64,000 bases of DNA from positions 15,198,223 to 15,262,222 of the forward strand of contig JABAKD010000008.1 in NCBI GenBank assembly GCA_012845835.1, given 5' to 3'. Within the stretch, counting starts at the first letter, position 1; every line of letters begins with the position of its first letter. The notes beneath the pieces are model-generated. The model was not told the DNA's origin. It was given only the letters and a program-made list of their open reading frames with translations, and searched no databases. Shown here piece after piece: positions 31,854 to 43,500 of the stretch. Position numbers and translations under genes: made by a program. Origin of the DNA: Undaria pinnatifida. Lineage: Eukaryota > Sar > Phaeophyceae > Laminariales > Alariaceae.

Positions 31854-32345
31854 TGTTGGAATATTTAATATTCAGTCATCAGTATTGGTACTGCTGTAAT
31901 CTACCATACTTGGCCTTGAGCCATAGGAACCCAGTAACCATTACTGGAATAATCATCGGTTGGTTGTATTGAGTGACTAGAAGGTTGTACACACCTACGG
32001 GTTAAAGCATAGCCATAGACTACACTCTTAGCAGTATACATCCACTAGGATATCCTAGGATATTGTGATACCATCGGACTATCCAATTGTCGGATGGATA
32101 GCAATAGCCCGAATGTGACGTTTCCCGTGATAGGCCGGAGGGCTCACCCCTGTGGTGCTCGCCCCCCATCTACTCACTCCTCATCTGTCTCTACCTTTCG
32201 GCCACCTAAGCGCCAATCCAAACCACTTCTGTTTCAACATATATCCAAGTGATTTCAGGATCAATCTGTGAGCCTCTGCACACACACTGTTCCATACACA
32301 GTGGCTAGTGCCAGGGACACAACCCACACAGGTTTACATCCCACA
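31854..32345 (+). repeat. 5' LTR, 492 bp
   Basis: TGTTGG...CCCACA. It aligns with 39576-40078 throughout, for example CCCGAATGTGACGTTTCCCG and TGATAGGCCGGAGGGCTCAC in both. The next bases (GGTTGTTAGCTC) are where a primer-binding site should start. A weak TGGTTATCAGAGC-like fit is possible but not convincing. Confidence 0.9.
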
Positions 32346-33000
32346 GGTTGTTAGCTCTCGTTTCCACAAAGCGAGGGGGAGCCACAGCGTCTTCATTCGG
32401 CCGAACCGTAAAACCAAGCCGAACACCGCACGTCCTCGAGAAACCGCTGGCCAGCACCTCTTCTCCAGGACATCGTGAGGAAGACCTTGATCAAGTTCAT
32501 CAAGGCTCAAGATCTCCTGCTTCACGTTCCGCACGTTCGACACGTCCGCCGAGTCCTACACGTTTAGCATGCTACTCTCTTCACGTTCAACCGAGACATC
32601 ATCTCCAGATAATATTCTGTCCGAGTTCCACGCACGATCTTCGAACGTTGTTCTTCGAGGAGTCATTAAGTTTCGACACGTTTTAAATCGACGCGCCCAC
32701 CGTACTCAAGCGTGACACGTTCTGCAGCAACCTTCGTCGGCGTACAGGCACGTACTTCACAAGCTGTCAGCCTCTGCATCTGCTTCCAACGCCGTCTACA
32801 CCAGGTATTCTTGAATTGTGAGCCTTCATGGAAATTTCCGGGGACTGTTAACTTTTGAGAGCAGTCTCCCCAACAGTAAATTTCGAACCCAGACACGTGT
32901 GACTGCGGCCGCATCATCGTCTTGGAAGTCAATTTCCGCTTCATCGCCTAGTTCTACATACGCCTGCGACATCGTCTAGTTCGTAAACGTAGCGCTCATC
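32346..33000 (+). other. Leader of the + copia element
   Basis: Untranslated leader between LTR and gag start. Short frames in it have no recognisable domain. Confidence 0.6.
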
Positions 33001-34135
33001 ATGGCGCTGAAACCGAACAACCGTGCTTTAAACATGGTAGATAAACTCATCAAGTCGGTTGGAAGATTTGACGGCGCCGGGTTTGAAAAATGGAGATCCG
33101 ACGCTCTGGGTACCATCAGCATGCGCCGTCCCGACGTCTTCTACATTATTTATGGTCGTCCGTGTTCGGAGCCTAAACCGCGTGCAAGGGGCGGCCATCC
33201 ACCTGTTCGCGCCCCGCTTCCCACGCGGACTACATTGCGCGACCCTGCTTCGGAAACACAGTCTACAACCGCACCGACGTCTGGTACAGCTACGGGCGGC
33301 AGCGGCGACCGCGGCGCCGGCGCAGGCGGCGAAGTTGAGGGGTATGGTACTGACGAACCTTCTACACAGCCATCTCGCCCTACCCAGTCCGCTCAACCGC
33401 AGCCTGTACAGCAGCAGCTTTCCGTTCAGCCCGCTGACGTGGCTACTCAACCGGAGACGGTCATCTGGTACACCGGGCCGTCTACAGCGACCACCACCAC
33501 TGCGACTGCTTCAGTTCCTGTTGACGTTTCCTCTTCTATTATGTGGACGGACGACAAAATCATCAGCATCCTGGACGACATTTGCGACTTGCACCGTGAC
33601 AACACATTCCTGGCTGACTTCCTCCACATGGAAACTACCGGCACTCCTCGGTCTTTCGTCAACGCGCGAGTTCGAAATGCCAAAACCACGCGCGAGTTCA
33701 AAAGGATATCTTGGTCAAGAAATTTCGAGCGATGACTATGGAAGAAGATGAAAATCCGAAAGTGTTTTTTCTTCGCTTGGATGAAAAGAGGAACGAGCTA
33801 GCCTCTTGGGTAAAGCCATCGAGGATGATGACGTTCTGACCATCATCTTGGGTCAGCTTTCACCGTTCTATAATCGAACCAAGTACCAAGCCGAATCCCA
33901 AGAAGATATCAAACTTGAAAAATCTATGATCGTCATGCGCAACATGCGCGCCAATCGCGTAGAAGAGGAAGGTCGGGCCTGAGCAGCGAAGAGCTGCTCC
34001 TCTGCGACGGTGGTATCTACTGCGAAATTCTGTACCTTTTGCAAATCGAAAGGTCACGAGGAAAGTAATTTTTTGAAGAATAACAAGAAGCCGGCGGGAA
34101 ACACTCCCCGCGGCAGGAACGGAGACTGGCGCACT
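33001..34135 (+). pseudogene. Gag of the + copia element
   Basis: A 244-codon frame starts with ATG at 33001 (MALKPNNRALNMVDKLIKSV, then GRFDGAGFEKWRSDALGTIS). A Pro/Thr/Gln-rich middle and a second helical part follow (IISILDDICDLHRDNTFLAD). After a frame change at about 33700, gag homology continues (VFFLRLDEKRNELAS, ILGQLSPFYNRTKYQAESQE) to a stop near 33981. A zinc knuckle follows, CTFCKSKGHEESNF, in which the last cysteine is phenylalanine, so it could not bind zinc normally. Gag would package element RNA. Confidence 0.85.
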
Positions 34136-34487
34136 CTCTACAAAACGTCTTGACACGACAATTCTAGCTGCCGTGAGCAACAGCAAAGTAACGGCGGCGG
34201 CAACGGTCACCACCAGCAAGGACGTCACCGTGGACGAGGACAGCGGAACAACAACAACGGACGATGCCGCAACCAAGGAGGACAGTAGCACTATCGAAAC
34301 CACAACAATGGCAACTACAACGGAGTCAACCACAACAACGGCAAATACAAGTACAGAAATCATCAGCAGGACGAATTTGGCCAAATGGTTCGCGCCCCGT
34401 CTTCTACTACCAAGGTCGACGCATACACCTCTGCTGGACAGCATCCGCCGGGTTCCGTGACAGCCTTTTTCATCCCTCCCATCCGGC

Positions 34488-36557
34488 GTGGGCGTCTCGT
34501 TTTTCGCGTCCCACACCAACGCCAAGCCGGTTTGCTTCAACATGACCGTGGACACCGGCGCATCCAGCTACTTCCTTGACCCCAAACTGCTGTCGGACGC
34601 CACCGGCAATATGATCGAGCACACCAAAATCGACACCCCTCTCATCATCGACGTCACCAGCATAGGACAGCTTCACGGCACCGCCACGGTGGCTCTCAAT
34701 GTCAACGTCTCCGAATACCAAGAAGTCGCCCGTCCCATCCGCCTTCCGTTCACCAGCGTTCCCAACGTAAGGCGCCACCTGTTTTCCGGGGGGACGGCAA
34801 TGAAGCACGGGGTAGGAGTTCTTTTTGCGCCGAAGTCACCTTGCTTGGATATTGAGACTTTTCAAAATCCCGTCAAGCTGGACGCCAACTGCAATAAGCT
34901 GTTTCAGTTCGACCTGGCTATCGCTGCTGATGGTGTGGCCACGCAGCATGCGATCGCGACTATTTCTGGATTGTATCTACCGCGGGGACGCGCCAACGTT
35001 ACGGTCATCCAGCTTCCCTCTCCTACTGCTACTGTTGCTGATTCTACAACGGCTTCTTCGCAGCATTCAGCAATGGCCGCGGTCAAATCCGCCACGGCTT
35101 CTGCCAACATCTGGCACAAGCGGTTGGGTCATCCGAGCGTGCAGGTCATGGACAAATTGGCACGCACGGCGGGTAGTGGGATAGATGTGCATGACCCTCC
35201 TTCGGCGTGCGATTCTTGTGTCATCAGCAAAAGCGTGAAAACCGACCAGACCAAAGCTGCCATCAGCGACGACATCACGCAGCCGTGTCAAGTGGTCTGC
35301 ACCGTTCTTACAGGTCCTATATCGCCCCCTGCCATCGGAGGATACAGCTAAATGTCCAAGTTCACCGACGTCCGCACGCGTCTCAATGCCGTCTACTTCA
35401 TCGCCCATAAGAACGAAGCGCTTTCTTCCTTCGTCAACTTCACACATGATGTGGTTATTCCGCTCGGCCTTCGTGTTCGGCGTCTTCAGACGGACAACGG
35501 GAAGGAGGATGTCAACAGCGACTTCCGCGACTATTGCAAACCCACCGGCGTTGTGCAAAATTTCACACCACCCCACACGCCGAAACAAAACGGAATTTTC
35601 GAGCGCGACGGCAGGACCACCATAAACATGACGCGCTGCTTACTGCATGAGGCGCGTCTCCCTAAACACCTGTGGGGGGGGATTGCTGCTACGCTGGTCT
35701 TCTTGATCAACCGTCTACCGCACAAGGCGCTCAAGGGAGACACGCCGTACTACCGAATGTTCGGCAACCAAGCTGAACTATATTTCCTGCGCGCCATCGG
35801 TGGTCGTGCGTTTGTTCACGTCCAAGGGCACACCACGAAGCTACAGCCTAAGGCGTGGAAAGGAGTTCTTGCAGGGTACAACAACGACAGCCCGTATTTA
35901 CGCGTCTACAACCGGGAGACAAGGCGCATCACCAGCTCTCGCAACGTCACTTTCATCGAGGAGCCGCAGGTTGTGCTGCCTGCCGCCGACGATTCGGTGG
36001 ATCCTGACTCTGATGTCGAAGCCGAACCCGACTCGCCGGATGAGGACATCATCAACAAGGGCATCTCGCGTTTGGAGCAAACGGACACCACGTCATTGGA
36101 CACCGGCTCAAGCGGCACCAACTGCAGCAGCAGCTCCACCGCTCAAGACCAAGGTGCGGGTAAGATCAGTGCGCGCCTGTGCTCATCGGTCAACAAAGAC
36201 CTCCCGGAGCCTGACACCACCAACTCAAGCAAGATCGACCTCTTCACCAACTCAACCTGGCTACCATTGGCTCCGCTCAAGGCCCACTCGACTCCTACAC
36301 CGAGTACATCGGGGCCGTCGGCAACGACAATGTTCTTCCGCCGGCAGAGGTCAAGATGCCCAATACGTACAAGCAAGCCATGGCGTCACCTCACGCAACT
36401 TAATGGGAGAAAGCCATGCGCACGAAGTTCGACAGCCTCAACGACCATGAAGTGGCCGATTTCATCCCTTTCTCCTCCGTTCCAGCCGGCTAATCCGTCA
36501 CCAGCACGCGCTGGGTCTACCGGGTCAAGACAGACTGTAGGTTCAAGGCAAGGGTAG
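34488..36557 (+). pseudogene. Protease, GAG-pre-integrase and integrase of the + copia element
   Basis: The first frame (34488-35351) has an aspartic protease motif TVDTGASSYFLDP and a GAG-pre-integrase (IWHKRLGHPSVQVMDKLART, CDSCVISKSVK). A stop at 35349-35351 interrupts the integrase start. The next frame (35352-36557, ATG by chance) keeps the integrase core: SKFTDVRTR (first D), LQTDNGKED (second D) and TPKQNGIFER (E), with usual spacing. It then continues through LPKHLWGGIAATLVFLINRL and a C-terminal strand region (AWKGVLAGYN) into an acidic linker. All three catalytic residues are present; the stop makes it a pseudogene. Confidence 0.88.
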
Positions 36558-37912
36558 TTGTTCAAGGTTGGGCTCAACAGCACAGCATCGATAGCTTCAC
36601 AACCTTCGCCCCTGTGTGTCGGATCAGTAGCCAGCGTATGCTCCTGGCTAACGCGGCTTCTCACGGGTGGCCCGTTATGGCGATGGATGTTTAAACGGCG
36701 TTTCTCAACGGAACTCTATCGCAGGATGTGCACACGAAGCAAGCGCCAACATTCGAGAAAAACGACAGCAGCACTGGCAAGCCGTACGTCTGGAAGCTGA
36801 GGAAAAGTCTATACGGTCTGCGGCAGTCTCCAAACGTCTGGAACCTCACTATCGACAGGGATTATCTCTGCAAGGGTATTTACACCGACTGAATCTAACC
36901 CTTGTGTCTACACGAAAGGCAGTGGGAACAGCTACGTGATGCTGACTCTGTTCGTGGACGACATCTTGCTGACCGGGCCTTCGGAACAAGTTCTTCCGGG
37001 GTTTGCCGGGACCTACAGCAGTCGTTCGCGATGACCGACACGGAAGAAGCTACTCAGATCCTCGGCATCGACATCAAGCAAGACCTGGCCAACGGGACCA
37101 TCACTCTCAGCCAATAACGCTACTCTTTTTCTGTGCTCAAGCGTTACAAGATGGACACAGCAAACCCTGTCGACACTCCTGCGACGCCAGCGGACCTGCA
37201 AGCCTCGGACGACCGCCTGCTATTCTCCGACACGGCCAAGTGGGACTATCAAAGAGCCGCGGGATTGCTCATATTTCTCATCATCTGCACTCGGTTCGAC
37301 GTCGCCTTCACTATCATGGATGTGACCAGAAACATGTCTAGCCCGCGGAAGATTCATCTCGGTCAACTTAAACGGAATTTTCGCTATATCCGCAAGAGGT
37401 CAGGTTTACCCCTGCGGTACAAGAAGAGCAGCCGTTTCGAGTTCACCTGCTATTCGGATGCAAGTTGTGCTACAACCAAGATCTACCGGAGCGTCACGTC
37501 ACTTGATCAACGGTGTTTCTAGCTAGAGGGCTCATCCACTTCGGATGTCACGTCCAGCGCATCACGACTACCTCGTTCAACGAAGCCGAGATTTTTGCAA
37601 TGAACACTAACGCTAAACACGGGCTTGGGCTGGAGCTAGCTGGTGACGTTCAAGCCACTCACCGACAACCAGAGCGCCCTCGCCTTAATCTCCTCAGGGA
37701 ACTTCAGCAACCGTTCAAGGCAAATAGCAGTTCGGTACAGCTCTCTCAGGGACTGGGTTCTCTCTGATCAAATCTCTCTTAATCATGTACCGACGACCGC
37801 GATGCTAAGTGACATACTCATCAAACCTCTAGTGCGAGAGCTCCAGGACAGCATCATCCGCCTAGTGGAGGAGTTCGGTCTAGTACAGCACCCGCGCATG
37901 TATCGTGCATAA
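36480..37912 (+). pseudogene. RT and RNase H of the + copia element
   Basis: RT homology: TRWVYRVKTDCRFKARVVVQ, then FTTFAPVCRISSQRMLLANA with MAMDV, stop, TAFLNG; then LRKSLYGLRQSPNVW, and an intact FVDDILLTGP near 36950. RNase H pieces: DTPATPADLQ (37165), WDYQRAAGLLIFLIICTRFD, CYSDASCATTK (37450) and finally TDNQSALALIS and SLNHVPTTAMLSDILIKPL in 37643-37912. Frames change at least five times. RT-RNase H would make cDNA; this copy cannot. Confidence 0.85.
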
Positions 37913-39575
37913 GCGGCGGGGCTTCGTACCTGTACTTCATATGGGGTGGTACCCCCTAAGCAACCTGCGGCGTCACCTACTTGTGCCGCATAACCGAAAC
38001 CGTCAGGATTTTCCACGACATCTTCTGCTAAATGTTTCGTCGGCTCGTCGTGCGGGAGGAAACTTCGACAGTACTGCTACAGTCATGGATCGACCCGACA
38101 GCCGCGGTGACTGTACAAGAGCATCTGCCCGAGCACAAGACAATTACCCGACCGGATGAATGCAAAATCACGACAGCATTGCTGTAGTGGTCACCCCTGT
38201 CCGATCACAACCTACTTTTTCTTTCTTCACCTCTTGTTTCATATTTTCTCTTCGGCGCACCACCATCATCATCATGCCTGCAAGACCTGCCAGCTACAAC
38301 CGCTACAAACACGGCCAACAACGGCAAGATCTTCGCCACCAACGCCAGCCTCTCGAGCAACGACAGCGCCGGCAATAACAGCAGCAATAACAACAACCGC
38401 GGCAGCAGCAACATCAGCAACAGTATCGCCATCTACCATCGCTGAGCGACCGTTTCGACAACCTGTCGTCAAAGAGTGCGCAGCAAGCCGTGCAAAAGGA
38501 GTACCGCAGGGTCGACGGCTTCTACACTGGCAGCGGACACCATCGTCACATTCTATAGGCCGTTCGCGTGGTCAACCCAGCATCGGAGCGACCTCTCCAA
38601 GAGCTGCCGCAGAGGTTCGTCGGACCCGACGACGACATCTTCGCTTCTGCTGGGGACACCAGTTTCCCATCTTCGGGAAAATAAGAGTTCCATGGCAAAC
38701 TAACGATGAAAGTTGGCAGATGGCCAGAACTTTGCGGTCTTTGGGCTTCTTAAATAAGGACGCGCCCCCTACGGCGAATGAGTTCATAGTCAGGTTGCCT
38801 TTCCTGTACCGTCGCACGGACATTCAGTTCGTGATGGATGCACGGGTGTTTGGACTCCTTGTTAACGGGTGGACCCGAAAGGGATCGTTTGATTTCTTCC
38901 GTAGTATGGAGATATATATATATTTACAAAATATTAGCCAAGCTTGACTCTGCCGAGCCTAACGACAAAACTCCCTACTTTAGGGACGCAGCAGCAGTCA
39001 TTGTTGACTGACCTTAGCTAATTTGCTTTGCAGTTATGTATATGTATGTATTATTTTTTTTCGAATTTCTTTGCCTTGAGTCTACCATATAAAGCCCACG
39101 ACAGATCCTTCAGTTCTTCATGTACAAGACTATAAAAACTGTTTTTTGTACGTATCGTGATATGGGGAAATGCTTTACAGTGCTTACAGGGCACAAACCC
39201 TTGTTCAGTTTTCGTACTTGCTTACAGCAGTAGTTTCTAGTGTTTAAAAATCAGAGGCATGACACACCTTTGTAACAACACCTCCGCTTGAGGTTTCAAC
39301 ATAATAGCAAGTACAAGTACATGTTGGAGAGCAAAAGAAGGACACATCTTTGTACCGACACTTCTGCTAGTACATTCCAACTTAGGGCTGCACCTTAGTT
39401 GAGTGCTCCTGATTTGCTGCCTTGATTTCTTGTTTTCAAGCAAGTTAAACACTGCTTCTACAGCAGTCTAGCCGAATTTCTGTCTGCTCTTGTAATCAGA
39501 GTATCTAGAACTCTTATTGATTTGTATTCCCTTGATTGAATGGATCTTGTCTGCCTGACTTCCGTTGCGGGAGTG
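37913..39575 (+). other. Extra 1.66-kb region between pol and 3' LTR
   Basis: Copia elements usually reach the polypurine tract soon after RNase H. Here there are about 1660 bases. One 263-codon frame (38156-38947) is open. An overlapping frame from 38274 reads Gln/Arg-rich (MPARPASYNRYKHGQQRQDL) and, past stops, SLSDRFDNLSSKSAQQAVQK and YRRVDGFYTGSGHHR. Neither has a known domain, signal peptide or convincing membrane anchor, so an env-like role is not supported. The second half (38950-39570) is AT-rich with no frame. It may be a captured host fragment, a lost accessory gene, or a decayed leader-like region. Confidence 0.5.
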
Positions 39576-40078
39576 TGTTGGAATATTCAATGTCCAGTCA
39601 TCGGTGTTGATACTACCGTAAGCTACCATACTCGACCCTAAGCCACAGGAACCCAGTAACTATTACTGGAATAATATTTGGTTAATTGTATTGAGTGACC
39701 GGACGGTTGTACTCAACTACGGGTTGAAGCTAGCCATAGGCTATGCACTTAGCAATATACATCCACTAAGGCATTCTATGATATTGTGATACCATCTGAC
39801 TATCCGATTATGCGATGGATACAATGGCCCGAATGTGACGTTTCCCGTGATAGGCCGGAGGGCTCACCCCTGTGGTGCTCGCCACGCACCTGCTCACTGC
39901 TCATATGTCTCTACCTTCCAGGCACCTACGCCAATCCAAACCACCTTCTGTTTCAACCTATATCCAATAGATTTCACGATTACTCTGTGAGCCTCTGTAC
40001 CCGCACTGTTCCACACACAGTGTCTTGTGCCAAGAATACAAACCTACACAGGTTTACGTCCCACATTTACATCCCACA
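39576..40078 (+). repeat. 3' LTR, 503 bp
   Basis: It aligns with the 5' LTR. A short duplication near its end (TTTACGTCCCACA then TTTACATCCCACA) makes it longer. It is preceded by GCGGGAGTG, a weak polypurine tract, and followed by TTGTC, matching TTGCC before the 5' LTR at four of five bases. Confidence 0.9.
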
Positions 40079-40193
40079 TTGTCTGTCCTTACCAAATCCG
40101 TACAAAACTCGTGTTTCATTTGCCGAATTTGCTGCCTATAAGCCAATCATATCGCTGGATCCTTACGAAAAAATTCCCAGGTATAGGCGCTAT

Positions 40194-40560
40194 TGTAGTG
40201 GTACTCCGAGTGGGTGATGCGTGGTTGGTCGGTGTTGGGAAGCGTGTTTCTTATGGGTTCCGGTGTCTTCATTGTCTCTCCTCAAGGCTCGCTGGATGGA
40301 CTCAATAGCATATTCGCGGTATTTCCCTAAAAAGATACCAAAAGACAGACATAACAGGCATAGGCGCAGGAAACGCAGGGTAGGGCAGGCAGTGAGATGT
40401 GGGGCGTTCTGCTTGTTACATCATCATCACTACATTATCGCCCGTCTATAATGTCCTTGACTTAAATGTGACATCTAATGTCACGTGGTGTTACCTCAAC
40501 CATGTCATGGTTTCACGTCGAATCTATATACTATCTATCTATGGAGGGCACTCCATTGCA
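40194..40560 (+). repeat. LTR-like dispersed repeat, copy 1
   Basis: Starts TGTAGTGGTACTCC and ends CACTCCATTGCA. It matches 55290-55677 at high identity in the same orientation (GGTTGGTCGGTGTTGGGAAG, CTCCTCAAGGCTCGCTGG, GACAGACATAACAGGC). TG...CA ends suggest a solo LTR, but the flanking five bases differ, so no target duplication supports it. Inside are two conserved inverted repeats: GTGACAT-CTA-ATGTCAC and AACCATG-T-CATGGTT. Confidence 0.65.
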
Positions 40561-40599
40561 TTAGGCCACCCAGAGTAGTCGTAGATGCAGGTCACCTGG

Positions 40600-43500
40600 T
40601 AATCAAGGGATGTCAATAAAACATCAAGAATATGAAAGGGGATCGAAGATGCGGCTATTCGTAACAAACGAAAGTGAGGCTACAGATTCCCCCATACCTC
40701 GTGATTATTAGGCTTAGATGCCTCATTGCCAGATATTCAACCCTACGATTGAGCTTACAACCGTGAGAGCTCGAGAAAGGGTATGTATCTACGGTATACC
40801 AGAAGCAATCGGCCAGCGAAAACACGAAGGGCGTGGCCACTGAGCGCAAGGATGCGAAGGGAGCCAAAAAGGAAGGCATAGACGCGAAAACCAAGTTAGA
40901 AGAGAAGAAGGGAACGCGTGTCATGCTTTGAAGGCCAGACGAGTTCACGGCTTGAAGCGTAGTGCCGAAGGGGCGGGCTGTCGGTCCATTTGCCGGAAGA
41001 CAAGAGGGAAATCAAAAAACAATGCCTAAAAACCGTCAGGGTCCGCTACATTGGACATGGACAGCTGACGTCGGGCCATCGGTTCGTGGGTGAAAGAGGA
41101 ACAACCCAGACGCGAAGAAGTACGCGAACGTCGGGCCATTGGTCGAAAAGCAGAAGAGAAAGAGCCTGAAACGAGAGAAAACAAAGAGCACTGCCTAAAT
41201 TAATGTCAGGGTCCGCAAAGTTGGGCTGGAAGGCTGACGTGGGACCATTGGTCGAAAGGCAAAACTATAGAGAACCAGTACGCTGAGGTGTAACGGAAGC
41301 ACAGGGGCCGTAATGTGGGACCTATGAGGCTAGCATAAGGCCCTTGGTCGAACTATAGAACGCGAAACCGCGGCAACCAAAACAACCCAAGAAAACGCAG
41401 AGAAAGACAACACCTAAACAACGACACAGACAACGCCAAAATGGTGGTACTGGAGGCGTGTGTGATACGCTGGAAAGCTGAACCGGGGGGCAATAGTGGA
41501 GTACCATTCGAACCTATTTGGGTACAGTAGCAGAAGAACGGGAAGAGATAAGTGGTGAGGTCACCTAGCGAAAGCAATACGCGAACAAGGACGAAGCTAA
41601 CACGTAGGCACAGACAGACGGAAGGTACTATCGGGAGCCGGAAACAGAGTCAACATATGACACCTTGAGAAAAAACTAATAACGTAGCGAGGCTATCCAA
41701 CCATAACAAGGCAAGCTGAAAATGGCATCACAAGAATATACTCGTACAGCTCAAAGCAGCCTAGCTCCAGAAAGAATGCAGGGAACAGAAATGACAAATG
41801 AATAAAGTTGCAGCTAGGTACCATACGTCGAGAATACCGGGTCGCTAACATGGAGCAACTCCGGAAAGGCAACCGCGAAAAATGCACAGAAAAATAGGAA
41901 GTTGGTAAATCGCGTCATAGCAACGTACTGCAGCCTGACAAAAAATAAGAGGGTCCATAGCAAGGGACTTTGAAAGGCTACAATAAGAAAACAAGCAACA
42001 CTAGGTACGTAGCGAAGGTATCCCTCCGGAACGATTTCGCCGAAAACATAACATGAAAGGGGGTCGACAGGAAACGACCTATATCGGCTGCGAAGCCAAA
42101 CTGGGGTCAAAACGTGGGACCAATTCGACAAGTACGCCAGCAAGCCAAGACAAAATTGGGGTCGAAAGGGGACGGCCTGTGAACTGCACAGTCAGGACGG
42201 GCTGTATAGCCATGATTAAGGCCGGCGAAGTTAAACCCAATGGGAAGGTATGCCGGCAACAAACAAGAAGAAGCGGTAGAGAGAAACAAGACCTGTTGGC
42301 TGCAAAGCCAGGACGGGGGTCAGTGTCGTTGGACCGTATGGGTCGGGGTGCCGCGAAAAAAGGTAAGAAAGTATGGTCCAAGACAATAGATCCGCTGACT
42401 ACAAAGCTAGGTCGCAGCCCGGCAGCAAGGGGCTCTTGGGGGAAGGTGCAACCAAACAAAAAGGTAGAGATTATAGAGAACCGACAGAAGGGTTGGGGAG
42501 TCAGCACGGGACCGCTAACGTGGAACCTAAGGGGGGCTCTACGCGTGAAGCCAGTGGTCGACAATATAGAACCGTAGACAGTAGCAATAGCTGGACTTCC
42601 GTAATACCAAGTGGCTGGTGCTATAGTGCTGCGAAGTCAGTTGTGGGAAGAAGTATGCCAATAAGCAAGAACGGTCCAACATTAAATGGGAAGTATGCCA
42701 AGGGGCAAGGAAAGTCCAACAACAACAAGAAAGGAGATTATGCCTCACGAAAAACGAAGAGAAATAACGCGGGAAGCATCCATGTTGTCGCCAATCGCAT
42801 GAGGCGAGGTGAACTCGAAACGATGGAGAACCACGACATGGTTCGGAAACGCCATGGTTCTTTGGTATGCACGAAACGTAGGCAGGCTACATCGGCGGTA
42901 GAAGGCGGAAGCTAAACGACAAAGGCGAACACTGTTCGTACTGTAGGAAAATTGAACAACTTAGGCACAAGTTCAACATCAAGACGCCCGCGAAGGTTAC
43001 GAAAAAACGAACTAATGCCATACGTTAAATGCGGCAAAGAAGACAGCAGGCATACTACTACGGTAAAACGCTATTGGAGCCACAACGATAGTCGGGTACT
43101 TTGGGGAGCCGCGAGGCGATACCACTGACAATACTGAAGCTTACCAGGTAGAATTGTCCTGAAACAGTAAGGTCCAAAGCTAATATGCGCACTTAGCGTT
43201 TACGAACAAATTCTCCGAGGAGAAAGGAGAGAAGGCCACTACGGTCGGTCGTTTGCTGCGCACAGCGATAACCACTAAGGAGCAAGTGTGTCAGAAATAA
43301 CAAGAAGAACAAATAATACCCGCGTTGCTTGGACGCGAAAGCAGAAGGTATAGGTTCCGGAAATGCACGAACAACAGAATCGGGAAGAAATACGTTTCGA
43401 AAATGCACACACTGCGGAAAAGAAGGGGTGCACGTTCCCATCCGGCACATAGTGCAGGGGCAAGGAAAACCAGGATAGATAAACCAAGCTAACACCATAT

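Larger units (their letters stand above)
31854..40078 (+). mobile_element. Ty1/copia element, about 8.2 kb, both LTRs present
   Basis: LTRs at 31854-32345 and 39576-40078 start TGTTGGAATATT and end CCCACA. Flanks are TTGCC (31849-31853) and TTGTC (40079-40083), a 5-bp duplication with one mismatch. Internal order on + is gag, zinc-knuckle remnant, protease, GAG-pre-integrase, integrase, RT and RNase H, which is copia order. It belongs to a different lineage from the two minus-strand elements, judging by gag and integrase sequence. Pol is broken by several stops and frameshifts. About 1.66 kb of extra sequence lies between RNase H and the 3' LTR. Confidence 0.92.

Noticed and set aside
33059-33751. 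Second + frame of 230 codons overlapping copia gag
   Set aside because: It is an alternative-frame shadow; the ATG frame at 33001 shows the gag helices.
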